Shown: in pieces, positions 35,261-43,981 of the stretch
How positions within the stretch are numbered: position 1 is the stretch's first letter
How the letters are laid out: the number at the start of each line of letters is the position of its first letter
NCBI RefSeq assembly: GCF_014204515.1
Contig: NZ_JACHLI010000025.1
Coordinates: 49,130 to 113,129 of the forward strand
Reading direction: 5' to 3'
DNA length: 64,000 nt
Source: Pseudomonas nitroreducens
GTDB lineage: Bacteria > Pseudomonadota > Gammaproteobacteria > Pseudomonadales > Pseudomonadaceae
Made by a program: the position numbers and the translations under genes
The notes under the pieces: generated by a model
What the model saw: only the letters and a program-made list of their open reading frames with translations
Told to the model about the DNA's origin: nothing
Databases searched by the model: none

Positions 35261-36468
35261 TCGATTTCTGGCTCGCCGCCGGCCTGCTGTTGCTGGTGGC
35301 CCTGGCATTTCTCCTCGTCCCTCTGCTGCGCGGCCGCAAGGCCCAGGCCGAGGAAGACCGCACCGCCCTCAACGTCGCCCTGTACCAGGAGCGCCTGGCC
35401 GAACTGAGCGGCCAGCGTGACGCCGGCACCCTCGACGCCGCGCAGTTCGAAGCCGGTCGCGCGGAAGCCGCTCGCGAGCTGCTCTCCGACACCGAAGGCG
35501 CCGCCGAAGACCGCCGCTCGCGCCTGGGCCGCGCGGCGCCGCTGGCCGCCGCGGTGATCCTGCCGTTCCTCGGCCTGGGGCTCTACCTGCATTGGGGCGC
35601 CAGCGACAAGGTCGAACTGGCCCGCGAGTTCGCCACCGCGCCCAAGTCCATGGAAGAGATGACCTCGCGCCTGGAGCGCTCGCTCAAGGCCCAGCCCGAC
35701 TCCGCCGAAGGCTGGTACTTCCTCGGCCGTGCCTACATGACGCAGAACCGCGCCGCCGATGCCGTCAAGGCCTTCGAGCAGGCCGCACGGCTCTCCGGCC
35801 GCCAGCCGGAGGTGCTCGGCCAGTGGGCCCAGGCGCTGTACTTCGCCGGCGACAAGGCGCTGACTCCGCAGGTCCTCGCCCTGGCCGACGAAGCGCTGAA
35901 GAAGGACCCGCAGGAAGTCACCACCCTCGGCCTGCTCGGCATCGCCGCCTTCGAGGGCGAGAAATACGCCGACGCCATCGACTACTGGGGCCGTCTGGTC
36001 GCCGTGCTGCCGCAGGACGATCCGTCCCGCGAGGCCATTGCCGGTGGCATCGAGCGTGCCCGCCAGCGCATGACCGAGAAGGGCCAGACCCCGCCGGAGG
36101 CACCGGCCGCTGCCGCTACCGCCGGCGTCACCCTGAAGGTGAAGGTCGACCTGACCGCCGCCGTGAAGGGCCAGGTCAAGCCGGACGACAGCGTGTTCAT
36201 CTTCGCCCGTGCCGTGAGCGGGCCGCCGATGCCGCTGGCGGTGAAGCGCCTGACCGTCGCCGACCTGCCCAGCGAGGTGTCGCTCAGCGACGCCGACGCG
36301 ATGATGCCGCAGCTCAAGCTCTCCCAGCACCCACAGGTGCAGCTGGTCGCGCGGATCTCCCGTGCCGGCAATGCGATCTCCGGCGAATGGATCGGACGCA
36401 GCGAAGCGTTGTCTACTGCCAACGCGGGCGAACAGAGCGTCACCATCGACAGCCCGGACCGGAAATAA
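35257..36468 (+). CDS. ccmI: Apocytochrome chaperone CcmI
   Basis: A 403-residue protein with two N-terminal helices (about 3-22 and 93-112), a cytoplasmic loop with a leucine-rich helix between them, TPR repeats at about 120-260 (DSAEGWYFLGRAYMTQNRAA), and a C-terminal beta domain typical of pseudomonad CcmI. It brings apocytochrome C-termini to the CcmF-CcmH lyase. Last gene of the ccm set. Confidence 0.95.
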   Translation: MIDFWLAAGLLLLVALAFLLVPLLRGRKAQAEEDRTALNVALYQERLAELSGQRDAGTLDAAQFEAGRAEAARELLSDTEGAAEDRRSRLGRAAPLAAAVILPFLGLGLYLHWGASDKVELAREFATAPKSMEEMTSRLERSLKAQPDSAEGWYFLGRAYMTQNRAADAVKAFEQAARLSGRQPEVLGQWAQALYFAGDKALTPQVLALADEALKKDPQEVTTLGLLGIAAFEGEKYADAIDYWGRLVAVLPQDDPSREAIAGGIERARQRMTEKGQTPPEAPAAAATAGVTLKVKVDLTAAVKGQVKPDDSVFIFARAVSGPPMPLAVKRLTVADLPSEVSLSDADAMMPQLKLSQHPQVQLVARISRAGNAISGEWIGRSEALSTANAGEQSVTIDSPDRK

Positions 36469-36486
36469 GCAGAAGAGGGTGGAGCG

Positions 36487-36894
36487 ATGAAGGGCAGACT
36501 GCTGGCGCTTGGCGCCATGCTGGTACTGGGTGGTTGCGTGGTGCATCCACAGCAGCCGGAACAACCACCGGTGCAGACGCCGCCGCCTTCACAGCCGGGC
36601 ACGCCGATCCCGCCGCCGCCCAAGACCTCTTCCTCGCCGATCACCCCGCAGCCCAGCACCGCACCGGCCGCCAAGCGCCCGACCCAGTTCGCCCCGCCCC
36701 CTGGCGGCAAGGGCCGCTGGGACGCCAGCCTGGGCGTCTACGTGATCCAGGGTCAGAAGGACCTGTATTACCGCCAGCGCACCTACTACCACTGGGACAA
36801 CGGTTGGTACTGGGGCGTCGGCCCGCAAGGCCCCTGGACCGAGACCGACAGCAGCGGCGTCCCGCCGGGACTGACGCGCAAGTACCCGCAGTAA
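36487..36894 (+). CDS. Small proline-rich lipoprotein
   Basis: A 135-residue protein. Lipobox LGGC with the acylated Cys at about residue 17, a Pro-rich stretch (about 24-75), and an aromatic C-terminal part (DLYYRQRTYYHWDNGWYWG) that resembles the small YXWXXG-type outer-membrane lipoproteins. GGAGCG precedes the ATG. It lies 18 bases after ccmI and may be read with it. Function unknown. Confidence 0.75.
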   Translation: MKGRLLALGAMLVLGGCVVHPQQPEQPPVQTPPPSQPGTPIPPPPKTSSSPITPQPSTAPAAKRPTQFAPPPGGKGRWDASLGVYVIQGQKDLYYRQRTYYHWDNGWYWGVGPQGPWTETDSSGVPPGLTRKYPQ

Positions 36895-36903
36895 CCCGCT
36901 CTC

Positions 36904-36995
36904 GCAGGAGCGGACTGCGTCCGCGATCGATTCGCCGTCGCTCCGCTCAACCAGGGAGCACGGCCGGCCCATCGCGGACAGAGCCCGCTCCTACG
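36904..36995. repeat. Paired REP-like element
   Basis: GCAGGAGCGGACTGCGTCCG at the left and CGGACAGAGCCCGCTCCTAC at the right face each other over a spacer containing CGTCGCTCCGCTCAACCAGG. A near-identical copy lies at 37073. It follows the lipoprotein by nine bases. Confidence 0.85.
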
Positions 36996-37072
36996 CAGAT
37001 TGATGGTCTGGTTCCGCTGTTAGGTCCCAGATGGACAACCGTTCGTGGTTGTCCTCCGCCGTACCCCTTCAC

Positions 37073-37164
37073 GTAGGAGCGGACTGCGTCCGCGATCGAA
37101 TCGCCGTCGCTCCGCTCAACCAGCGAGCACGGCCGGCCCATCGCGGACAGAGTCCGCTCCTACG
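37073..37164. repeat. Paired REP-like element, second copy
   Basis: Almost the same 92-base unit as at 36904, including the spacer. Between the copies, GGACAACC-GTTCGT-GGTTGTCC (37033-37054) makes an extra eight-pair hairpin. Confidence 0.85.
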
Positions 37165-37193
37165 AATGGTCACTCCGTGTTGCTCTGATATCG

Positions 37194-37494
37194 GCTTTGG
37201 CTCTTGAGGTCTTCCAGCGAAACATCCGCACGCGCCGAAGTGCCCCTTTCAGGAGGCCGAAGGTGATCGGAGTTTCAGGGGGAGAGCGGCATGGATGCCG
37301 CGCAAGCCGCGACTGGCCATGGATGGCCCTTGGCGGCGGCCCCCTGAAACTCCGAGGAACCGAGGGTACTTTTCGCGAAGCGAAAAGCCGGATGGCAGGG
37401 GCGAAGACCTTTGCCTCCTTTGGGTCGTTTGCCAAAGGAGGTCGCCCGAGGGGGCGAAACAGGAAGTCTGAGCGCACACCGAAGCGGCGCAGGA
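37194..37494 (+). repeat. Dispersed structured repeat element, copy A
   Basis: About 300 bases that recur in inverted orientation at 54281-54608. Both begin CTTTGGCTCTT (in this orientation), share AAACATCCGCAC, and end GCGGCGCAGGA. Three hairpins: a 15-pair long-range stem (37268-37282 with 37340-37354), TTTTCGC-GAA-GCGAAAA (37370-37386), and CCTCCTTTGG with CCAAAGGAGG (37414-37441). No credible protein is encoded. I do not recognise the family. Confidence 0.8.
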
Positions 37495-37520
37495 CCACCC
37501 CAACTCCAAGCAAGCAATCG

Positions 37521-37546
37521 CATCGCGGACAGAGTCCGCTCCTACG
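37521..37546. repeat. Single REP-like unit
   Basis: CATCGCGGACAGAGTCCGCT followed by CCTACG, one arm of the paired REP. With the elements before it, it fills the 671-base gap between the lipoprotein and the diguanylate cyclase. Confidence 0.8.
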
Positions 37547-37565
37547 CACCCGGCGAGTCAGGCGT

Positions 37566-38768
37566 TCAATCGAACGTGCCCATCTCCGCCCCCAGCTCGA
37601 TCACCTCCACCCGGTTGCGGCCGCTGGCCTTGGCCTTGTACAGCGCCTTGTCCGCCGCCGCGTAGAGGTTTTCGTAGGTACCCGGCGTGCCGGCCTCCAG
37701 GCAGGCGATGCCGAAGCTGGCGGTGAGGTAGAGCAGGCCGTCCTTCATCGGCAGCGGGGTTTCTTCCAGCAGCCGTCGCACCTTTTCGGCGATGACCCGG
37801 GCCTGGGGCTGCGAGGTGTCCGGCAGCAACAGCAGGAACTCCTCGCCACCCAGGCGCGCCACGCTGTCGCCGGTGCGCGTGTAGTTGCGCAGCAGCGTCG
37901 CGGTATGGCGGATCACCTCGTCGCCCAGGGGGTGGCCGTAGCGGTCATTGATGAACTTGAAGTGGTCCAGATCGACCATCAGCAGGCTGATCGGCGCCGG
38001 CTGGCGGGTGACGCGGGCCAGCTCCATGGCCACCAGCTGGTCGAACTGGCGGCGGTTGAACAGCCCGGTGAGCGGGTCGTGACCGGCCAGGTACTCCAGC
38101 TGCCGGTTCTTTTCCTCCAGCTCCTGCCGCTGCTGGCGCAGGAACTGGCGCTGGCGCAGGTTGCGCACATGGCCGTGCCAGAGGATCAGCGAGAGGATCA
38201 GGCCGATGCCGCAGATGGTCAGGCCACCCATCTGGTTCGACAGGCGCAGCTGCGGGCTGCCCTGGGCCAGGCTCATGGCCAGCTCGAAGGCGGCCAGGGC
38301 GAGGAGATAGAGAAGGATCGCCAGCCGCGGCCGCAGCAGGATGATCAGGGCGGTAGCCACCGAGGCCATGAGGAAGGGCGTGATGCTGCTGGTGATCTGC
38401 TGGTCGGTGGCGGTGATGGCCACGCCGAAACCGAGCACGGTGGCGCTGCCGGCCACGGTCAGCGCCTGCAGGTAGCGCAGCGGCGGGTTGCGCCGCGGCC
38501 GCGAGGCGATCCAGGCGAGCAGGCCGAGCAGGGTGAAGAGGACCGCGACGCTGGCGTGGACGCGGATGATGCCCAGGCGCCAGCCGTCGTACTGGGGGCT
38601 GGAGCCTTGCAGGTTGAGCCAGAACACCAGGATGTGGATCAGGTCGAAGGGCACGGCGAGCAGGGCGGCCAGGTACACCCGCCGCAGGTTTTCCCGGGCG
38701 ATCGGCAGGGCCAGCGCGTCGTTCACGGCGATGGCGTGGTGCAGCCTCTGGATCAGCGTCCTGGACAA
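37566..38768 (-). CDS. Membrane diguanylate cyclase (GGDEF)
   Basis: A 400-residue protein. Six membrane helices fill about residues 30-200, a short coiled coil follows (LRQQRQELEEKNRQLEYL), then a GGDEF domain at about 235-395 with active site GGEEF at 307-311 and HDPLTGLFNRRQFD. It makes cyclic di-GMP. The start is a TTG at 38768 with AGGAGG nine bases upstream; the frame is open for 45 more codons of Arg/Ala-rich sequence without protein character. No RxxD inhibitory site is obvious (the residues before GGEEF read DSVARL). Confidence 0.88.
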   Translation of the reverse strand: MSRTLIQRLHHAIAVNDALALPIARENLRRVYLAALLAVPFDLIHILVFWLNLQGSSPQYDGWRLGIIRVHASVAVLFTLLGLLAWIASRPRRNPPLRYLQALTVAGSATVLGFGVAITATDQQITSSITPFLMASVATALIILLRPRLAILLYLLALAAFELAMSLAQGSPQLRLSNQMGGLTICGIGLILSLILWHGHVRNLRQRQFLRQQRQELEEKNRQLEYLAGHDPLTGLFNRRQFDQLVAMELARVTRQPAPISLLMVDLDHFKFINDRYGHPLGDEVIRHTATLLRNYTRTGDSVARLGGEEFLLLLPDTSQPQARVIAEKVRRLLEETPLPMKDGLLYLTASFGIACLEAGTPGTYENLYAAADKALYKAKASGRNRVEVIELGAEMGTFD

Positions 38769-39011
38769 GGGCTCGGGCCTCCTGGGCAAGTGCCGGGCAC
38801 CTTGCAGAATAGACGCAGCGCCGCTTCGCTGTGGGGTGGGTTGTTGTCTGGAGGCCGCTGTGGCTGCCCTGGACGTGACGCGGCGGCGCTGCACGACAGT
38901 CACAGGCGAAGTCGATAATTGTCCGGATCACGCAACGAAGCGGCTTGGAACATTGTCGGATTCCCCCTCGGCGGGCATAGTCCGCAACCCGGATCGCTCA
39001 AGGAAATCATC

Positions 39012-39725
39012 ATGACCAGAGTGCAACGTTTGGCGGCGGAACAGGGCCTGGACGCCGAGCGGGCGCTGCTCGACGCGACCTTCGCCGGCCAGCGCGACAG
39101 TGGCCTGCTGTTCTGGAGCCCGCTGGAACAGTCCCTGGTGATGCCGCGCCGCCTGAGCCGCCTGGAAGGCTTCGGCGCCGCCGAGAAGGCCTGTGCTGAG
39201 CTCGGCTGGCCGATCGCCCTGCGCGACACCGGCGGCGAGCCGGTGCCGCAGTCCGCCGCGGTGCTCAACGTGGCGCTGGTTTACGCGATCCCGCCCAGCG
39301 ACAACGAGCAGACGCGCATCGAGACCGCCTACCTGCGCCTGTGCCAGCCACTGTGCGACTGGCTGGCGGCGCTGGGCCTCGATCCGGGCCTGGGGGAAGT
39401 GGAGGGCGCTTTCTGCGACGGCCGCTACAACGTCAACCTCGGCGGTCGCAAGCTGGTCGGCACCGCCCAGCGCTGGCGCCGCCGGCCCAGCGACGGGCGC
39501 TACGTGGTGCTGGCCCATGGCGCGATCCTGATGGAGAACCAGCGCGAGCCGATGGTCGCGGCGGTGAATGCCTTCTATGAGCACTGCGGGCTCGAAGCCC
39601 GCGTGCGTGCCAGCAGCCATGTGGCGCTGGACGAGCGCTATGGGCAACCCTGGGAGCAGGTGGAGGCCCTGGCCGGGCAGTTCCAGCGCCACCTGCTGGC
39701 CGAGGGCGTGGTGCTGGATGTGTGA
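39012..39725 (+). CDS. Lipoate-protein ligase A-like protein
   Basis: A 237-residue protein of the biotin/lipoate A/B ligase fold. RDTGGEPVPQSAAVLNVAL corresponds to the RRxSGGGxVxHxxGxLN loop, and YNVNLGGRKLVGTAQRW holds the catalytic-type Lys147. The Arg-Gly loop is altered (a Pro-Gln where family members have a His), so the acyl group used is uncertain; it may transfer lipoyl or octanoyl groups. AGGAAATCATC precedes the ATG. Single gene. Confidence 0.78.
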   Translation: MTRVQRLAAEQGLDAERALLDATFAGQRDSGLLFWSPLEQSLVMPRRLSRLEGFGAAEKACAELGWPIALRDTGGEPVPQSAAVLNVALVYAIPPSDNEQTRIETAYLRLCQPLCDWLAALGLDPGLGEVEGAFCDGRYNVNLGGRKLVGTAQRWRRRPSDGRYVVLAHGAILMENQREPMVAAVNAFYEHCGLEARVRASSHVALDERYGQPWEQVEALAGQFQRHLLAEGVVLDV

Positions 39726-39783
39726 AATGAACGACGTGGGTGGAATTTCGCTTCGCCCCAACCCTTCCAAGGAGTCTTGATAG

Positions 39784-41598
39784 ATGGAACATGGGACGAA
39801 TTACCTGCAGTCGGCAGTGGTCTTCCTGCTCGCGGCGGTGTTCATGGTGCCGATCGCCAAGCGCCTGCAGCTGGGCGCGGTGCTCGGCTACCTGCTCGCC
39901 GGGGTGTTCATCGGCCCTTCGCTGCTGGGGTTGATCGACAACCCCGACAGCGTCGCCAGCCTCTCCGAACTGGGCGTGGTGCTGCTGCTGTTCATCATCG
40001 GCCTGGAGCTTTCACCCAAGCGCCTGTGGGTGATGCGCAAGCAGGTATTCGGCGTCGGCCTGGCGCAGGTGCTGATCACCGCGCTGGCCATCGGCAGCGT
40101 GGCGGTGCTGGCCTTCGGCCTGCCGGTGAATACCGCGGTGGTGCTGGGCGGCGGCCTGGCGCTGTCGTCCACCGCCTTCGGCCTGCAGATTCTCGCCGAG
40201 CGCAAGGAGCTGACCACGCCCTACGGTCGCCTGGGCTTCGCCATCCTGCTGTTCCAGGACATCGCCGCGATCCCGCTGATCGCCATGATCCCGCTGCTGG
40301 GGGCGCGAGCCGATGCCGCAGCGCCCGGCGGTGACTGGGCCCACGTCATGGAAGTGATCGGCAGTATCGCCGTGGTGGTGATCGGTGGGCGCTTCCTGCT
40401 GCGCCCGGTGTTCCGCTCGGTGGCGCGCACCGGCCAGGCCGACCTGTCCACCGCCACCGCGCTGCTGGTGGTGGTCGGCACCGCCTGGCTGATGGAAGAG
40501 GCGGGCGTCTCCATGGGCCTGGGCGCCTTCCTGGCCGGCCTGCTGCTGGCCGACTCGGAATACCGCCATGAACTGGAAGCGCAGATCGAACCCTTCAAGG
40601 GCCTGCTGCTGGGGCTGTTCTTCATCAGCGTGGGCATGAGTGCGGACCTCGGGCTGATGAAGAGCGAGCCGCTGGTGGTGCTGGGCCTGACCCTGCTGCT
40701 GGTGGGGATCAAGATGCCGCTGCTGTTCCTGGTCGGCCGACTGGCCGGCGGGCTCGACAAGGTGTCGGCGATCCGCCTGGGCGTGCTGCTGGGCGCTGGC
40801 GGCGAATTCGCCTTCGTGGTGTTCAAGCTGGCCCTGGCCCAGGGCCTGATGGACGGCAAGCTGCATGCGCTGCTGGTGCTGTGTATCACCCTGTCGATGG
40901 CGATGACGCCGCTGCTGGTGCTGGCCCTGGCGCGCAGCATCAAGCCCAAGCCGGCGGCGCTGCGCGAGCCGCCGCCCGAATACCGCCAGCTGCCGGACGA
41001 CGCGCCGCGGGTGGTGATCGCCGGCATGGGCCGGATGGGCCAGGTGGTCGCCCGGATCATGCGCGCCCAGGGCGTGCCCTTCGTTGCGCTGGACACATCG
41101 GTGGACACCATCGAGCTGACCCGCAGCTACGGCAATATCCCGATCTTCTACGGTGATCCGCTGCGTCCGGAGATCCTCCGTGCTGCCCAGGTGGAGAAGG
41201 CCGAGTTCTTCGTCGTCGCCACCGATGACCCGCAGACCAACATCGAGACCGCGCGACTGGTGCGCAAGCTCTATCCGCACATCAAGGTCATCGGTCGGGC
41301 GCGCAACCGCCAGCACGTCTACCACCTGCTGGACGCCGACGCGACGCCGGTGCGGGAGACCTTCCATTCCAGCCTGGAGATGAGCCGCCTGTTGCTTACC
41401 GGATTGGGGTTGAGCGAGGAGCAGGTCGGTGCGCGCATCCGCCGCTTCAAGCGCCACGACGAAGCGGTGCTGATGGCCCAGTACCGCGTCTACGACGACG
41501 AGAAGGCGGTGATCCAGACCGCCCGCGAGGCGCGCAAGGAACTGGAGACGCTGTTCGAGGCCGACCACCTGGAAGACCAGGGCATCGGCCATCACTGA
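39784..41598 (+). CDS. KefC-type potassium/proton antiporter
   Basis: A 604-residue CPA2 transporter. About twelve membrane helices fill residues 1-385 with FIIGLELSPKRLW and the helix-break region LGAGGEFAFVVFKLA, followed by a TrkA-N domain (about 405-520; VVIAGMGRMGQVVARIMRAQ) that binds NAD(H) or glutathione adducts in KefB/KefC. The family protects against electrophiles by K+ efflux and acidification. No KefF/KefG partner gene is next to it. Confidence 0.9.
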   Translation: MEHGTNYLQSAVVFLLAAVFMVPIAKRLQLGAVLGYLLAGVFIGPSLLGLIDNPDSVASLSELGVVLLLFIIGLELSPKRLWVMRKQVFGVGLAQVLITALAIGSVAVLAFGLPVNTAVVLGGGLALSSTAFGLQILAERKELTTPYGRLGFAILLFQDIAAIPLIAMIPLLGARADAAAPGGDWAHVMEVIGSIAVVVIGGRFLLRPVFRSVARTGQADLSTATALLVVVGTAWLMEEAGVSMGLGAFLAGLLLADSEYRHELEAQIEPFKGLLLGLFFISVGMSADLGLMKSEPLVVLGLTLLLVGIKMPLLFLVGRLAGGLDKVSAIRLGVLLGAGGEFAFVVFKLALAQGLMDGKLHALLVLCITLSMAMTPLLVLALARSIKPKPAALREPPPEYRQLPDDAPRVVIAGMGRMGQVVARIMRAQGVPFVALDTSVDTIELTRSYGNIPIFYGDPLRPEILRAAQVEKAEFFVVATDDPQTNIETARLVRKLYPHIKVIGRARNRQHVYHLLDADATPVRETFHSSLEMSRLLLTGLGLSEEQVGARIRRFKRHDEAVLMAQYRVYDDEKAVIQTAREARKELETLFEADHLEDQGIGHH

Positions 41599-41614
41599 GG
41601 AGGGAGCGACGGCT

Positions 41615-41881
41615 TCAGGCGGAGCGTACCAGCACCGCCTCGTTGGCCGCGCTGCCCAGCAGCGGCCGCACCAGCTGGTGCTTCACGGCCGGACGCGGCT
41701 TGCGGCTGGCCGCCGGGCGCGGATCGGCGATCACCAGCGGCTGAGCCGGCGAGCGCAGGGTCAGCACGGCGATCACGCTGAGCAGTACCACGCTGGCCAG
41801 CACGATCACCGACAGGGCGAAGTACAGCAGCAGCTCCACCAGGGAGCCGACCAGCAGCAGGGAATCGAGAATGACTTGCAT
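41615..41881 (-). CDS. Small membrane protein of unknown function
   Basis: An 88-residue protein with one long or two short membrane helices (about 3-48, VELLLYFALSVIVLASVVLL) and a basic C-terminus (PAASRKPRPAVKHQLVRP). AGAGGA lies eight bases before the ATG at 41881, which decides the start; upstream sequence in the frame is not protein-like. It converges with the antiporter gene. Not recognised. Confidence 0.6.
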   Translation of the reverse strand: MQVILDSLLLVGSLVELLLYFALSVIVLASVVLLSVIAVLTLRSPAQPLVIADPRPAASRKPRPAVKHQLVRPLLGSAANEAVLVRSA

Positions 41882-42098
41882 GATGGTGTCCTCTTGACGA
41901 TTGGGCGCGAACTTCGCCGGTAGCTCGTTCGCCCCTGCGGCCCGTGGGTGGGGCCGGCGAATCTCCTGCCTGCGACTTGATGGGTTCAAGATGCCAAGCA
42001 GGCTCGATCAAGAGAACTGAATGCGTCGACTGATCACTATCGACGTCATCGATAGCTGCGCCAAGGCCCGCCGTAGAGCTGCGGGGTTCACTTTCCGA

Positions 42099-42911
42099 TC
42101 AGATCGAATGTGCCTTCAACTGCTGCAGCAGCAATTCCATGTCGATATCCGGCTGCTGGTAGTGGGCATAAGGGCTATTGTCGGCGGCCTCTGCCCGGCG
42201 TTCGGCGTGTTCTGCGTCGACCGAGTAGCCGAACAGCTCCGACTCTCCGCCGCTGAGGACCTGGTCGAGCGAAACCCTGAGCGGCTTTTGTTCCGCCTCA
42301 CTGTCCGGTAGCGGATACGGCAAGTCGTCCGGTCTGATTTCGTAAGGGGGGAGAGCGGGCGCTTCTTCGATCCGTTGGACCTCGAAATGCCTGATCGGCT
42401 GGCCGTCATGCGGATGCTCTGCCTGCAGGACGTCACGAATCGGTTTGGCGACCGCGATGAAGACGGCGTCTGTGGTGGCGATGGTGTCACGGCTCGCCGC
42501 TTTCGGGTGCAGTTCCGGCGGCAGGAGTGCAGCCCCTTCGTTCAAGTGGTGATCGCCATCGGCGACTCTCGCGTCGAGCGGAGCCACCGGCGTGGTCAGG
42601 GGATGCGTCGGCAACAGCCCTTCGACAACAGCGGGCGCCCCGGGGAGGCCGTGGCCAGGCAGCGCGCCCGTCGACTGCGGTGGCAACCAGGATTTGTGGT
42701 TTGAGTCCGTGGCGGTCAGTGTATCGGTCGGGTGCAGGGTCGCCAGAGGCGCCCTCGCAAGGGGCGAAGGAACTCCGTACTGGGTGGGATGGCTGCCGTG
42801 GTTGACGTAGGTTGTTTCGATTGGCGCGACCTGACGGGACGCCGGGCCCTGGTCGGAAGGTGTGCCGGCGGAGCTCGTCTGCATGACAAGGTCGTTGGTC
42901 TGCGGGGCCAT
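42099..42911 (-). CDS. Pro/His-rich orphan protein of unknown function
   Basis: A 270-residue predicted protein. It has no signal peptide or membrane helix, is rich in Pro, His, Ala and Thr, and ends with an acidic helical part (DIDMELLLQQLKAHSI). Codon use and base composition are less GC-biased than in neighbours, as is the gap beyond its start, suggesting acquired DNA. GGGA lies seven bases before the ATG. Not recognised; a real gene is likely but not certain. Confidence 0.5.
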   Translation of the reverse strand: MAPQTNDLVMQTSSAGTPSDQGPASRQVAPIETTYVNHGSHPTQYGVPSPLARAPLATLHPTDTLTATDSNHKSWLPPQSTGALPGHGLPGAPAVVEGLLPTHPLTTPVAPLDARVADGDHHLNEGAALLPPELHPKAASRDTIATTDAVFIAVAKPIRDVLQAEHPHDGQPIRHFEVQRIEEAPALPPYEIRPDDLPYPLPDSEAEQKPLRVSLDQVLSGGESELFGYSVDAEHAERRAEAADNSPYAHYQQPDIDMELLLQQLKAHSI

Positions 42912-43153
42912 GATGATCCCATCTCCGGTATAGATACTGAAAATGGGCGAAGCTTAGGAGGGAGAGTCTGATGGATTGATCAGTACATTCTTCCGTACCT
43001 GAAGGATTTTTCTCTTTAGGCGAGGTTTCCGATAGATTTCATCTGATTGGCCCAGTGGGGTAAGGGCGCCGTCTTCGTGCATTCTGAATCGATTCAGATA
43101 GACGTCTCTGTCTACCCAACTCCAGGCCACTCAGCACGGCGCCTCCGGCGAGC

Positions 43154-43876
43154 TCAGAACTTCTCGCCCGGCTGCAGGAAGCGCCACTGGCCGACGGGCA
43201 GCTTGCCCATGGCCACGCCACCCAGGCGCAGGCGGCGGATCGAATCGGCGTGCAGGCCGACGGCGCGGCACATGGCGGCGATCTGGCCGGGGCGGAACTG
43301 CTTGCCGGCGAAGCGCAGGCGGTTCTCGCTCTGCCAGCTGACTTTCAGTGGCGGCAGCTCGCGGCCATCAATGACCAGGCCGCGGCACAGGCGCTTCAGG
43401 CCGTTGTCGGCGATCTGCCCGCTGACTTCCACCACGTATTCGTGCTCGATGTTGTCCGCCTCATCCACCAGCCGGCGCTGCACGCCGCGACTCTGGGTGT
43501 AGACCAACAGGCCGCTGGCGTCGGTTTCCAGCACCGTGGTGTTGAGCTGGTGGCCGAAGTGCTTGCGCAGCAGGCGCTGCTGCAGGTTGTCCTCGGCCCA
43601 GCGCTTGTCCGCGGTGAGCAGTTGCTGGGCGGAGTTGGCGCCGTTGCCGCTGCCCAGGCCGACCGGCTTGTTGACCAGGATGGTCACCGGGTGGATCGGG
43701 TCGGCGGAAGCGCCTGGCAGCAGCTCGATGCGCTGGGTGTCGACCTTGAACTGCGGTTCCTCCACGCGCTGGCCGTCCACCGTGACCCAGCCGCCCTCGA
43801 TGTACAGCTCGGCATCGCGGCGCGAACAGGGCAGCAGTTCGGCGAGGCGCTTGGACAGGCGGATGGCTTCGGACAT
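43154..43876 (-). CDS. RNA pseudouridine synthase, RluF/RsuA type
   Basis: A 240-residue protein. N-terminal S4 RNA-binding domain (LSKRLAELLPCSRRDAELYI), then the RsuA/RluB/E/F catalytic domain with the nucleophile Asp119 in LETDASGLLVYT and RPGQIAAMCRAVGL near the end. It modifies a uridine in rRNA or tRNA; which site cannot be told from sequence alone, RluF (23S U2604) being the nearest type. The ATG at 43876 fits the S4 start. Confidence 0.85.
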   Translation of the reverse strand: MSEAIRLSKRLAELLPCSRRDAELYIEGGWVTVDGQRVEEPQFKVDTQRIELLPGASADPIHPVTILVNKPVGLGSGNGANSAQQLLTADKRWAEDNLQQRLLRKHFGHQLNTTVLETDASGLLVYTQSRGVQRRLVDEADNIEHEYVVEVSGQIADNGLKRLCRGLVIDGRELPPLKVSWQSENRLRFAGKQFRPGQIAAMCRAVGLHADSIRRLRLGGVAMGKLPVGQWRFLQPGEKF

Positions 43877-43981
43877 TTCGGGCAACCAGACAGGGGAAAG
43901 CCGCCATTGTAACCGCAAGCCGGCGGAATGATCCGCGCCCTGATCGGTCACAACTGTCAGACCAAGCGGCGAGGAAGCGCG

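Noticed and set aside
37197..38918. Long plus-strand open frame covering the repeats and the diguanylate cyclase
   Set aside because: It is antisense to a clear GGDEF gene and is Gln/Gly/His-rich without any family motif; its first part is repeat DNA.
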